Of a DNA stretch of 5,966 nucleotides, positions 1-5,312 are shown one piece after another. Numbering within the stretch: position 1 is the first letter of the stretch; each line of letters opens with the position of its first letter. The notes below the pieces were generated by a model that saw only the letters and a list, made by a program, of their open reading frames with translations, was not told where the DNA came from and did no database searches. The position numbers were made by a program, and so were the translations under genes. The DNA is from Actinomycetes bacterium. Lineage in GTDB: Bacteria > Actinomycetota > Acidimicrobiia > Acidimicrobiales > RAAP-2. The stretch covers positions 1-5,966 of the forward strand of contig JANXTQ010000217.1 in the NCBI GenBank assembly GCA_025352305.1, given 5' to 3'.

Positions 1-1
1 T

Positions 2-817
2 ATTCACACCATTCACGGTCGAGCGCCGGCGATTGCGACCGGACTCGCTCTCGCGCGACCGGACCTCACCGTATTTGTCATTAGCGGTGACGGTGACGCC
101 CTATCAATTGGCGGAAATCACTTAATTCACGCACTTCGCCGCAACGTCAATATCAAAATCCTCCTCTTCAATAACCGCATTTACGGGCTGACCAAGGGTC
201 AGTATTCGCCCACTAGCGAAACGGGAAAGATCACCAAATCGACTCCGATTGGGTCGCTCGATCGACCGTTTGATCCTGTTTCGTTGGCCCTCGGCGCCGA
301 AGCAACGTTCGTGGCGCGCACTCACGACATGGACCGCGCTCACATGCAAGAGATGTTCCGTCGTGCTCACGAGCACCAGGGCTCCGCGCTCGTCGAGGTT
401 TATCAGAACTGCAACGTCTTTAACGACGCGGCCTTTGAGAGCATCACCGGAAAGGCGAATCGTGGATCGATGTTGATCAACCTTCGCCACGGCGAGCCAA
501 TTCGCTTTGGGGCCGAGGGCGAGTACGGCGTTCTGCGCAACCCGGACGGTTCGGTTCGCACCGGCCTCGTCACCGCGGACACCGAATACCTGGTCGTACG
601 TCACGACGAAAACGTCGAGGATCCCACACTGGCCTTTGCGTTGTCTCGACTATCGCGTTCGGACCACGAGCCCACGCCGATGGGTGTGTTTCGCGCCGTC
701 ACCGCTCCGGAGTACGGCGAACTAGTGAGCGAACAGATTGCTCAGGCCGAAATGGCCAAGGGCCCGGGCGACCTCGATGCGCTGTTTCGATCCAACGGTT
801 CATGGACGGTGAACTAA
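2..817 (+). CDS. korB: 2-oxoglutarate:ferredoxin oxidoreductase, beta subunit (KorB), 3' part
   Basis: The C-terminal 271 residues of the thiamine-diphosphate subunit are present; the start lies before the window. KorAB oxidatively decarboxylates 2-oxoglutarate to succinyl-CoA and passes electrons to ferredoxin, in the cytoplasm, as an alternative to the NAD-linked dehydrogenase of the TCA cycle. The partial protein shows HTIHGRAPAIATG at residues 3-14, then the ThDP/Mg motif GDGD (29-32) followed about 25 residues later by NN (57-58) and IYGLTKGQ. It continues with TGKITKSTP and PVSLALGAEATFVAR, all strongly typical of actinobacterial KorB. The C-terminal tail ending in GSWTVN is also family-like. 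The KorA subunit would be expected just upstream. The 3' end overlaps the next gene by 16 bases if that gene starts at its ATG, which suggests co-transcription. Other 2-oxoacid oxidoreductases (pyruvate) are possible, but the details favour 2-oxoglutarate. Confidence 0.92.
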   Translation: MHTIHGRAPAIATGLALARPDLTVFVISGDGDALSIGGNHLIHALRRNVNIKILLFNNRIYGLTKGQYSPTSETGKITKSTPIGSLDRPFDPVSLALGAEATFVARTHDMDRAHMQEMFRRAHEHQGSALVEVYQNCNVFNDAAFESITGKANRGSMLINLRHGEPIRFGAEGEYGVLRNPDGSVRTGLVTADTEYLVVRHDENVEDPTLAFALSRLSRSDHEPTPMGVFRAVTAPEYGELVSEQIAQAEMAKGPGDLDALFRSNGSWTVN

Positions 818-1413
818 CAACCGTGAACGGCTGGGCCACGTGGCCCAACGCCGTCACGGCACTGCGACTGGCGTTGATTCCGCTGTACGTGATCCTCGTC
901 AGTCGGACCCATCACTGGGCCATTGCCGCGTGGCTGCTCGCAACGCTTGGAGCCACGGACTGGATTGACGGATACCTCGCACGACGACTCAACCAGACCT
1001 CCAACGTGGGAAAAATCCTGGACCCCGTGGCAGATCGGCTCCTCGTGATCAGTGGAGTTATCACGATTGCGGCCGTCGGAGCCGTTCCCTGGTGGTTCGC
1101 GGGCGCCACCTTGGCCCGCGAGATATTGGTCTCGGCCATGACTCTGGTGTTAGCGGCCCTCGGAGCCGCGCGAATTGATGTTCTGTGGTGGGGCAAAGTG
1201 TCCACTTTTGCCTTGATGGTGGCGTATCCGTTGTTTCTCCTCACTACCAATGCGCAGCACGTCGTTCGCTCGCAGTGGCAAAACGTGATTCGCGATATTG
1301 ACTGGGGGATTGGTCTATTTGGATTGACCGTTGCCTGGGTCGTGCTCGCGGGTTACGTGCCCGGCGCGTTGGAGGCACTTCGCCGAGGACGAGCTGCTCG
1401 AGCGGTTGACTAG
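802..1413 (+). CDS. pgsA: CDP-alcohol phosphatidyltransferase, PgsA-like
   Basis: This integral membrane enzyme of phospholipid synthesis transfers a phosphatidyl group from CDP-diacylglycerol to an alcohol. Glycerol 3-phosphate, giving phosphatidylglycerophosphate, is the likeliest acceptor. The complete family signature D-x2-D-G-x2-A-R-x8-G-x3-D-x3-D is visible: D53, D56, G57, A60, R61, G70, D74 and D78, the metal and CDP-binding residues. Several hydrophobic stretches follow (about 20-34, 80-96, 105-122, 133-147, 167-185), and LAREILVSAM near 104-113 resembles the RE motif of PgsA. The length of 203 residues suits the family. The ATG at 802 lies inside korB. A GTG at 823, seven codons later, gives MNGWATWPNAVTALR, which looks more like usual PgsA N termini; neither start has a clear ribosome site. 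It corresponds in position to mycobacterial pgsA2 (Rv1822), whose exact acceptor is uncertain, so the substrate here is inferred. Confidence 0.88.
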   Translation: MDGELTTVNGWATWPNAVTALRLALIPLYVILVSRTHHWAIAAWLLATLGATDWIDGYLARRLNQTSNVGKILDPVADRLLVISGVITIAAVGAVPWWFAGATLAREILVSAMTLVLAALGAARIDVLWWGKVSTFALMVAYPLFLLTTNAQHVVRSQWQNVIRDIDWGIGLFGLTVAWVVLAGYVPGALEALRRGRAARAVD

Positions 1414-1416
1414 ATT
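1411..1416 (+). promoter_or_regulatory. possible -10 element before gcvH
   Basis: TAGATT fits the actinobacterial TAnnnT -10 pattern. It overlaps the stop codon of the pgsA-like gene and ends 8 bases before the gcvH ATG at 1425, the spacing of a leaderless or nearly leaderless transcript. No -35 match is seen. It may be chance, since the upstream gene is close enough for operon transcription. Confidence 0.3.
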
Positions 1417-1424
1417 TGACCCCT

Positions 1425-1805
1425 ATGCAAATTCCTCCGGAGCTGAAGTACTCCAAAGATCACGAGTGGGCCCAACGCGACGCCGGCGACGTAAAGATTG
1501 GTATTACCGACTACGCGCAGGACGCTTTAGGCGACGTTGTTTTTGTTGATCTACCCGCCGTGGGTACCCACGTGGCGGCCGGGGCGAGTGTTGGAGAAGT
1601 GGAGTCGACTAAATCGGTCTCCGAGATCTACGCGCCCGTCAGCGGCACGATTAGCGCGATTAACTCGGCACTGACTGACGCCCCCGAAGCAGTCAATCAG
1701 GACCCCTACGGAGCCGGCTGGATCTGCGTTATTACGCTCGACGACGACTCCTCCTACGACGCTCTGCTCGACGCGAGTGCCTACGGCGCACTCACGAATC
1801 ACTGA
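1425..1805 (+). CDS. gcvH: glycine cleavage system H protein
   Basis: This is the lipoyl carrier protein of the glycine cleavage system. It shuttles the aminomethyl group from the P protein (glycine decarboxylase) to the T protein, and is reoxidised by the L protein, in the cytoplasm. The protein is 126 residues from the ATG at 1425, a normal family length. It opens with IPPELKYSKDHEW, has GITDYAQDALGDVVFVDLP in the middle, and carries the lipoylation site GEVESTKSVSE, with K63 the expected lipoyl-lysine, followed by IYAPVSG. NQDPYGAGWI near the C terminus is also typical. A TTG nine bases earlier (1416) is in frame, but the ATG matches family N termini better. No Shine-Dalgarno sequence is visible. 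No gcvT or gcvP lies in the window. The position before a GarA-like gene matches mycobacteria (Rv1826-Rv1827). Confidence 0.96.
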   Translation: MQIPPELKYSKDHEWAQRDAGDVKIGITDYAQDALGDVVFVDLPAVGTHVAAGASVGEVESTKSVSEIYAPVSGTISAINSALTDAPEAVNQDPYGAGWICVITLDDDSSYDALLDASAYGALTNH

Positions 1806-1820
1806 CCCCGACCCGACCTC

Positions 1821-2309
1821 GTGAACTTCGGTACTGTGACGCCCGTGACCTGTCGACGCTGCGGAGAGATTCTCAACGCCAACGCAAACTTTTGCTGGGC
1901 CTGCGGTGCACCTCAACACGACTCCAGCTCCCCGGCGACCGTGGCGGTTCCGGTGGTGTCGGCCGACGAAAAAATGGACCCGAACGCAACGAGCGAACCC
2001 GAAGTTCGCCAACAGGACATGTTGGTCATTGCGTCGGGCAATCTCGCTGGCTCGCGATTTGAACTGCGTAATGAGATTGTGACGGTGGGTCGCCACGAGG
2101 CGAGCGACGTTCTGCTCGACGACGTATCGGTCAGTCGCCACCACTGCATATTTACCCGCACCGCGAGTGGACGTTTTACGGTGCGCGATCTCAACTCACT
2201 CAATGGCACCTACGTGAACGGAAAGCGCGTCGAAGAAACGGCGCTTCAATCCAGCGACGAAGTTCAAGTCGGCAAATTCAAACTCATATTTTGGGGCACC
2301 ACCTCGTGA
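1821..2309 (+). CDS. garA: GarA/OdhI-like FHA domain protein with N-terminal zinc ribbon
   Basis: This is a small cytoplasmic phosphothreonine-binding protein. Numbering from the GTG at 1821, residues 11-28 hold CxxC-x10-CxxC (C11, C14, C25, C28), a zinc-ribbon pattern. A flexible linker covers about 31-65, and an FHA domain covers about 67-158. The FHA domain retains the phosphopeptide-binding residues: GRH (90-92), SRHH (105-108) and LNGTYVNG (127-134). LLDDVSVSRHH, SLNGTYVN and DEVQVGKFKLIF closely match mycobacterial GarA. In GarA/OdhI, unphosphorylated protein inhibits 2-oxoglutarate dehydrogenase/decarboxylase, and Ser/Thr kinases switch it off at an N-terminal ETT motif. That motif is not seen here; the zinc ribbon occupies its place, so the mode of control may differ. 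GTG codons at 1836 and 1845 are alternative starts that keep all four cysteines. The gene is 15 bases after gcvH and overlaps the next gene by GTGA. The GarA assignment rests on similarity plus synteny. Confidence 0.87.
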   Translation: MNFGTVTPVTCRRCGEILNANANFCWACGAPQHDSSSPATVAVPVVSADEKMDPNATSEPEVRQQDMLVIASGNLAGSRFELRNEIVTVGRHEASDVLLDDVSVSRHHCIFTRTASGRFTVRDLNSLNGTYVNGKRVEETALQSSDEVQVGKFKLIFWGTTS

Positions 2310-3121
2310 ACAACGCGCGACTCAAGATTGGTGAAGTACACGCGATGTTGCGTGAAGAGTTCTCGACTATTGAACTTTCGAAGATTCGTTACTACGAAGA
2401 AAAAGGTCTCGTCCGTCCCGCTCGGTCGCGCAAGGGGTATCGCCTCTACAGCGACCGCGACGTGGCGTGCCTGCGCGAAGCAATTCGATTGGCGCAGGAA
2501 GAGTTTGTGCCGCTTCGCGTTGTGCGCCAACGGTTGATTGAGCAGGGTCTGCTCGACGAAGAGTCGACCGTCAGTGTTCCTCGACGCGCCGCGAATGAAT
2601 CGGCGAGCAACATTGTTGCGATCCGCGTGCCGGTTGCGCCCGTATCTGAGAGTGCCTCGACGCCGTCACCCACTGCTGCGACGGTTGCCTACGAGGCACT
2701 CGCGACTCCGAGCGAGGTCACGGTCGGAAACTTTGGTGCCACGTCAACGAGGTTGAGTGAATCCGAGATGCTCGGCGCGAGTGGTCTCAGTGCAACGCAG
2801 CTGCGCGAACTCACGACGTACGGGTACCTCTGTCCGCGCGAGGTCGGCGGACGAATGATCTACGACGAATGCGATCTGATTATTGCGAAACGGTTTTGCG
2901 CCCTCGCCGATCGCGGAGTTGACGCGCGGCACCTGCAACCGCTGAAGCGCATTGTTGATCGCCAGGTGGACCTGCTGAGTGACCTCACGGCCCCCCTACG
3001 CCAGCACGGCGAACGTCGCGGGGTCAATGTCATTGACGACGTGCGTCGCGTGCACGACGAGATCGCGGCGTTGCGCGCTGCACTTTTGACGCGCGCACTC
3101 CAGCAGCACTTCGGCCACTGA
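2306..3121 (+). CDS. ftsR: MerR-family transcriptional regulator, FtsR/Rv1828-like
   Basis: A cytoplasmic DNA-binding regulator of 271 residues. Residues about 6-75 form a MerR winged helix-turn-helix: KIGEVHAMLREEF, then LSKIRYYEEKGLVRPARSRKGYRLYSDRDVACLREA. A Ser/Thr/Ala/Pro-rich linker runs from about 86 to 155. A second conserved domain at about 159-235 (GLSATQLRELTTYGYLCPR, then DLIIAKRFCALADRGVDARHLQPLK) is itself HTH-like and typical of the Rv1828/FtsR group rather than of metal-sensing MerR proteins. No cysteine cluster for metal binding is seen. In Corynebacterium, FtsR controls ftsZ and other genes; the targets here are unknown. The start is chosen as the GTG at 2306 because its GTGA overlaps the stop of the FHA gene, indicating translational coupling. 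An in-frame TTG at 2291 would add five residues with no family support. The linker and the N-terminal stretch are the least conserved parts. Confidence 0.88.
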   Translation: MNNARLKIGEVHAMLREEFSTIELSKIRYYEEKGLVRPARSRKGYRLYSDRDVACLREAIRLAQEEFVPLRVVRQRLIEQGLLDEESTVSVPRRAANESASNIVAIRVPVAPVSESASTPSPTAATVAYEALATPSEVTVGNFGATSTRLSESEMLGASGLSATQLRELTTYGYLCPREVGGRMIYDECDLIIAKRFCALADRGVDARHLQPLKRIVDRQVDLLSDLTAPLRQHGERRGVNVIDDVRRVHDEIAALRAALLTRALQQHFGH

Positions 3122-3123
3122 GT

Positions 3124-3143
3124 CGCAACCCCTTTTTGTTGCG
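3124..3143. repeat. perfect inverted repeat CGCAAC-N8-GTTGCG, possible operator
   Basis: Arms at 3124-3129 and 3138-3143 are perfectly complementary and are separated by CCCTTTTT. The repeat lies directly after the MerR gene stop and upstream of the -10-like hexamer of the DUF151 gene, where a -35 region would be expected. It could be an operator for the neighbouring MerR regulator or another factor. A short hairpin with a T-run in the loop is a weaker reading, because the run is not downstream of the stem. Confidence 0.4.
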
Positions 3144-3150
3144 CGAGGTC

Positions 3151-3156
3151 TAGGCT
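3151..3156 (+). promoter_or_regulatory. -10 element of a likely leaderless promoter for the DUF151 gene
   Basis: TAGGCT matches the TAnnnT actinobacterial -10 pattern and ends six bases before the ATG at 3163, so transcription would start at or next to the start codon. No Shine-Dalgarno sequence lies between. No good -35 is found at 16 to 18 bases upstream. This would make the nuclease and DUF4232 genes a unit separate from the MerR gene. Confidence 0.5.
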
Positions 3157-3162
3157 CCAGTC

Positions 3163-3708
3163 ATGGTCGAGGTCGTCATCCGCGCAGTGAGAGTGGACGT
3201 GGGTTCTGCCACGCCGCTGCTACTACTCGAAGAAGTAAACGGACCACGGGTATTAGCCGTTTTCATTGGGGCCCAAGAGGCCACCGCCATTGCGTACGCA
3301 CTGCAGGGCGTTGAAACGCCTCGACCCATGACGCACGATCTGCTCGGCAACGTGATTGAAGCCCTCGGAGCCCAGATCTTTGCCGTAGAAGTCACCGCCT
3401 TGGTCGACAACACGTACTTTGCTGCTCTGCGCCTCGTGTCCAAGGGCACCGACGTGGTGGTGTCGGCTCGACCGAGTGACGCAATTGCTTTGGCGCTTCG
3501 AGCCGGTGCGCCGATTCTCGTCGGAGACGACGTCATGGCCGAATACTCCAAGGAGATGGATCTCAGTGACGCTGACGACGAGATTGCCCTGGTGATGGAT
3601 GATCGACTCGACGACGTCAGCGCGGACGACGAGGTCGACGAGAGTGCGCTCGTTGATGAACTGCGAGCATTTCTCGATTCAGTCAATCCGGAGGACTTCG
3701 GCCAGTGA
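3163..3708 (+). CDS. bifunctional nuclease family (DUF151/BFN) protein
   Basis: A 181-residue protein of the DUF151 family. Residues about 1-130 form the conserved domain: LLLLEEVNGPRVLAVFIGAQEATAIAYALQGVETPRPMTHDLL, then VSARPSDAIALALRAGAPI at about 100-118. An acidic segment (about 132-162) follows, and the C terminus VDELRAFLDSVNPEDFGQ matches the conserved FREFLDxVSPEDF-type tail of actinobacterial members. Some members of the family were reported as nucleases with combined RNase and DNase activity; the cellular role in actinobacteria is unclear. It corresponds to M. tuberculosis Rv1829, next to Rv1828 as here. The ATG at 3163 is well placed for leaderless translation from the TAGGCT element. 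The gene ends in a GTGA overlap with the following gene. The domain assignment is firm; the nuclease activity is by family only. Confidence 0.92.
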   Translation: MVEVVIRAVRVDVGSATPLLLLEEVNGPRVLAVFIGAQEATAIAYALQGVETPRPMTHDLLGNVIEALGAQIFAVEVTALVDNTYFAALRLVSKGTDVVVSARPSDAIALALRAGAPILVGDDVMAEYSKEMDLSDADDEIALVMDDRLDDVSADDEVDESALVDELRAFLDSVNPEDFGQ

Positions 3709-4307
3709 GAAGTGGTTTACGAGTTGCAATAGCGATTTTGGCTCTGCTGGCGACGGGAGTGGGCGGCTACCTCGTAGCGAAGTCCACGACGAGCACGACA
3801 ACAACGACCAGTACGTCAAGCACGACGTCGAGTACCTCAACAACGACCAGCACCTTGGCCGTCACGACGTGCAGCTCGTCAAACTTTCACGGAACCGTGG
3901 CCGCGGGATCGGGAGCCGCGGGAACCATCTACACGAGCTTGGCGCTCGTTAACAACGGAGCTCCCTGCACGATGAACGGCTACGGAACGCTCGTACTTCG
4001 AGACAGCTCGGGAGCCGTCATCAACGTCACCTTCAATCAGTCGGCGACGTATTTCAACGGCGCACTCGGTTCGCCCACCAACTTTGGTGCCATCACCGTT
4101 AGTCACGCGGCGAGCGTGACTATGGTGCTCGCCTTTTCCGATCATCCCGGGACCGGTCAGAGTTTCTGTCCGACGATCTCGCGCTTTAGCGTTTCGCTAC
4201 CGGGCGATACGAGCGGCTCTTCAGTTACGGTCCGAGGAAATGGTCTGTTCGCGCCGTGTTCGTCAGCGCCCGTGACCTACAGTCCCTTTTATCTCACGCC
4301 GGCGTAA
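3705..4307 (+). CDS. membrane-anchored or secreted DUF4232-like protein with Ser/Thr linker
   Basis: A 200-residue extracytoplasmic protein of unknown function. A short basic start (R2, R6) is followed by a hydrophobic segment (about 7-25), which is a signal peptide or membrane anchor. No lipobox cysteine is present. A low-complexity Ser/Thr tract spans 27-50, like a wall-spanning or glycosylatable linker. The remaining domain (about 54-198) has the DUF4232 look: a Cys at the start (C56), SLALVNNGAPCTMNGYGTLVLRD, an alternating beta pattern, and four cysteines in all (C56, C88, C145, C185) that could form two disulfides. The GTG start at 3705 overlaps the DUF151 stop as GTGA. GGAGG at 3690-3694, ten bases upstream, could help initiation, although it also encodes conserved residues of the upstream protein. 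The 3' end overlaps the convergent gene by 14 bases. DUF4232 is assigned by pattern only. Confidence 0.75.
   Translation: MRSGLRVAIAILALLATGVGGYLVAKSTTSTTTTTSTSSTTSSTSTTTSTLAVTTCSSSNFHGTVAAGSGAAGTIYTSLALVNNGAPCTMNGYGTLVLRDSSGAVINVTFNQSATYFNGALGSPTNFGAITVSHAASVTMVLAFSDHPGTGQSFCPTISRFSVSLPGDTSGSSVTVRGNGLFAPCSSAPVTYSPFYLTPA
3785..3855 (+). repeat. low-complexity ACG/ACC-rich Ser/Thr coding tract
   Basis: Repetitive Thr and Ser codons (ACG, ACA, ACC, AGC, AGT) encode the linker of the DUF4232-like protein. The 13-mer CAACAACGACCAG occurs at 3799-3811 and again at 3838-3850, a 39-base spacing that keeps frame. Such tracts can change length by slippage or recombination without a frameshift. Confidence 0.7.
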
Positions 4308-5280
4308 TCAGGCGGGGCGACACGAGCCAACGCCCTCGGGTCGCGCTGACGCGCAGCGCTTCTAATCCCTGGTCAATCTCGTCGAGAGAAATCTCGCGTT
4401 CGACCAACTGTTCGTCGGCGTCGCTGGCTTGATCCCTTATGGCTCGCCACACTCGATCTCGAGTCTCAATGGAACTTTCGACGGCGTCGATGCCGAGTAA
4501 CGCTACGTTGCGCGTAATAAACGGATAGAGAGACGTGTCGAGTTGCGCGCTCGCGACGAGCCCACTCGCCGCGACAGCGGCGCCGTAGCGCAGAGAGCGA
4601 AGGATCATCGAGAGGCTTTTGCCGCCGACACAGTCAACAGCACCGGCCCAGAGTTCGCTACCGAGCACTCGCTCGAAACGATCCGAGACGGCGTCACGTC
4701 CAACGACTTCAGCTGCTCCCAGCTGCAGGAGCCACTCTCGATGCTGCAACGATCCGCTGGAGGCAACGACTCGGTACCCACGACGCGCGAGAAGTAACAC
4801 GGCCAAAGATCCCACTCCGCCAGTCGCGCCGGTTACGAGAACGTCTCCAGCATCCGCGACGAGTCCGTGATCTTCAAGCGCCAAGATGCTCGCCATCGCG
4901 CTGTAGCCGGCCAGGCCGTAAATCATGGCGTGACGCGGGGATAGTTTTTCATCCAGAGAACTCACGTAACGCGCCTTCACCGCTACGCGTTCGGCGAAGC
5001 CGCCGTCACTGGCGACGCCCATGGTTCCTCCAAACGCGACGACGTGCTCACCAACGCAGAAGCGTTCACTGGTGCTCGAAATGACCCGACCCGCCGCTTC
5101 AACACCCATGACCAAACGGTCCGTTCGACGAACCCGTGACTGGGGTTGAGCGACCATCGAGTCTTTAAAATTGAGGGCGCTGGAGTCAACCTCGATGACG
5201 ATTTCACCTTCGGGATCAGCGAGATGTTCGACGTTGAAATGGACCTCGTCATGTGACGCCGTCACAACGAATGCGCGCAT
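4294..5280 (-). CDS. acuI: NADPH-dependent acrylyl-CoA reductase-like oxidoreductase (AcuI/YhdH family, MDR superfamily)
   Basis: A 328-residue cytoplasmic medium-chain dehydrogenase/reductase. AcuI/YhdH enzymes reduce acryloyl-CoA to propionyl-CoA with NADPH, in 3-hydroxypropionate or DMSP-derived acrylate metabolism and in detoxification. Signature stretches compared with E. coli YhdH (from memory) are SSALNFKDSM (33-42), MGVEAAGRV (58-66), DGGFAERVAVK (92-102), HAMIYGLAGYSAMASILALEDHG (117-139), the nucleotide-binding loop TGATGGVGS (150-158), WAGAVDCVGGKSL (211-223), and YPFITRNVALLGIDAV (252-267). No zinc-ligand cluster is seen, as expected for this quinone-reductase-like branch. The ATG at 5280 is chosen because it starts MRAFVV at the normal family N terminus and has a -10-like TAAAGT five bases upstream. 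An upstream in-frame start would add 25 Arg/Ser-rich residues without family support. No DMSP or propionate genes are nearby, so the substrate is inferred from the family alone. Confidence 0.88.
   Translation of the reverse strand: MRAFVVTASHDEVHFNVEHLADPEGEIVIEVDSSALNFKDSMVAQPQSRVRRTDRLVMGVEAAGRVISSTSERFCVGEHVVAFGGTMGVASDGGFAERVAVKARYVSSLDEKLSPRHAMIYGLAGYSAMASILALEDHGLVADAGDVLVTGATGGVGSLAVLLLARRGYRVVASSGSLQHREWLLQLGAAEVVGRDAVSDRFERVLGSELWAGAVDCVGGKSLSMILRSLRYGAAVAASGLVASAQLDTSLYPFITRNVALLGIDAVESSIETRDRVWRAIRDQASDADEQLVEREISLDEIDQGLEALRVSATRGRWLVSPRLITPA
4343..4359. repeat. GC-rich inverted repeat inside the 3' end of the acuI-like gene
   Basis: GCGCTG (4343-4348) and CAGCGC (4354-4359) form a six-base stem with a five-base loop. 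The repeat lies 36 bases beyond the + strand DUF4232 stop and so could slow transcripts leaving the + strand unit. There is no T-run after it on the + strand, so it is not a standard intrinsic terminator. Confidence 0.2.
5252..5266. promoter_or_regulatory. 15-base palindrome TGTGACGCCGTCACA, possible operator
   Basis: Perfect symmetry with seven-base arms around one central base. It lies within codons 5-10 of the acuI-like gene, 14 bases downstream of the first base of its start codon, and close to the divergent promoter gap. The TGTGA...TCACA halves resemble CRP-type sites, but the spacing is five rather than six bases. It could bind a repressor of either divergent gene, or be a chance product of the coding sequence. 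Confidence 0.3.
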
Positions 5281-5285
5281 GGCCA

Positions 5286-5291
5286 ACTTTA
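5286..5291 (-). promoter_or_regulatory. -10 element of a likely leaderless promoter for the acuI-like gene
   Basis: On the - strand this reads TAAAGT (TAnnnT), and five bases (TGGCC) separate it from the ATG at 5280. The start point would fall at or next to the start codon. No clear -35 is visible. Confidence 0.45.
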
Positions 5292-5301
5292 AGCCGTGAC
5301 G

Positions 5302-5307
5302 TAGCCT
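5302..5307 (+). promoter_or_regulatory. -10 element of a likely leaderless promoter for the S9 peptidase gene
   Basis: TAGCCT (TAnnnT) ends five bases before the GTG at 5313. It is nearly the same hexamer and spacing as TAGGCT before the DUF151 gene. It supports the GTG start and faces the - strand promoter only ten bases away. Confidence 0.4.
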
Positions 5308-5312
5308 GAGGC

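Noticed and set aside
122..604. 160-codon open frame on the - strand inside korB
   Set aside because: It lies opposite a strongly conserved KorB sequence, and the translation shows no recognisable family. It is a shadow of the GC-rich coding strand.
1551..2144. 197-codon open frame on the - strand across gcvH and the FHA gene
   Set aside because: It spans two well-supported genes on the other strand and resembles no known protein; its Val/Arg/His-rich composition is typical of an antisense frame.
3124..3143. Intrinsic terminator for the MerR gene
   Set aside because: The stem is only six bases and the T-run is in the loop, not after the stem.
3150..3686. 178-codon Ser/Thr-rich open frame on the - strand inside the DUF151 gene
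   Set aside because: The Ser/Thr richness comes from reading the complement of the Asp/Val/Ala-rich DUF151 sequence; the + strand frame has a clear family match.
3785..3855. Repetitive ACG-rich tract considered as a CRISPR-like or tandem repeat array
   Set aside because: There are no uniform repeats with distinct spacers; the tract is explained by Ser/Thr codons of a linker.
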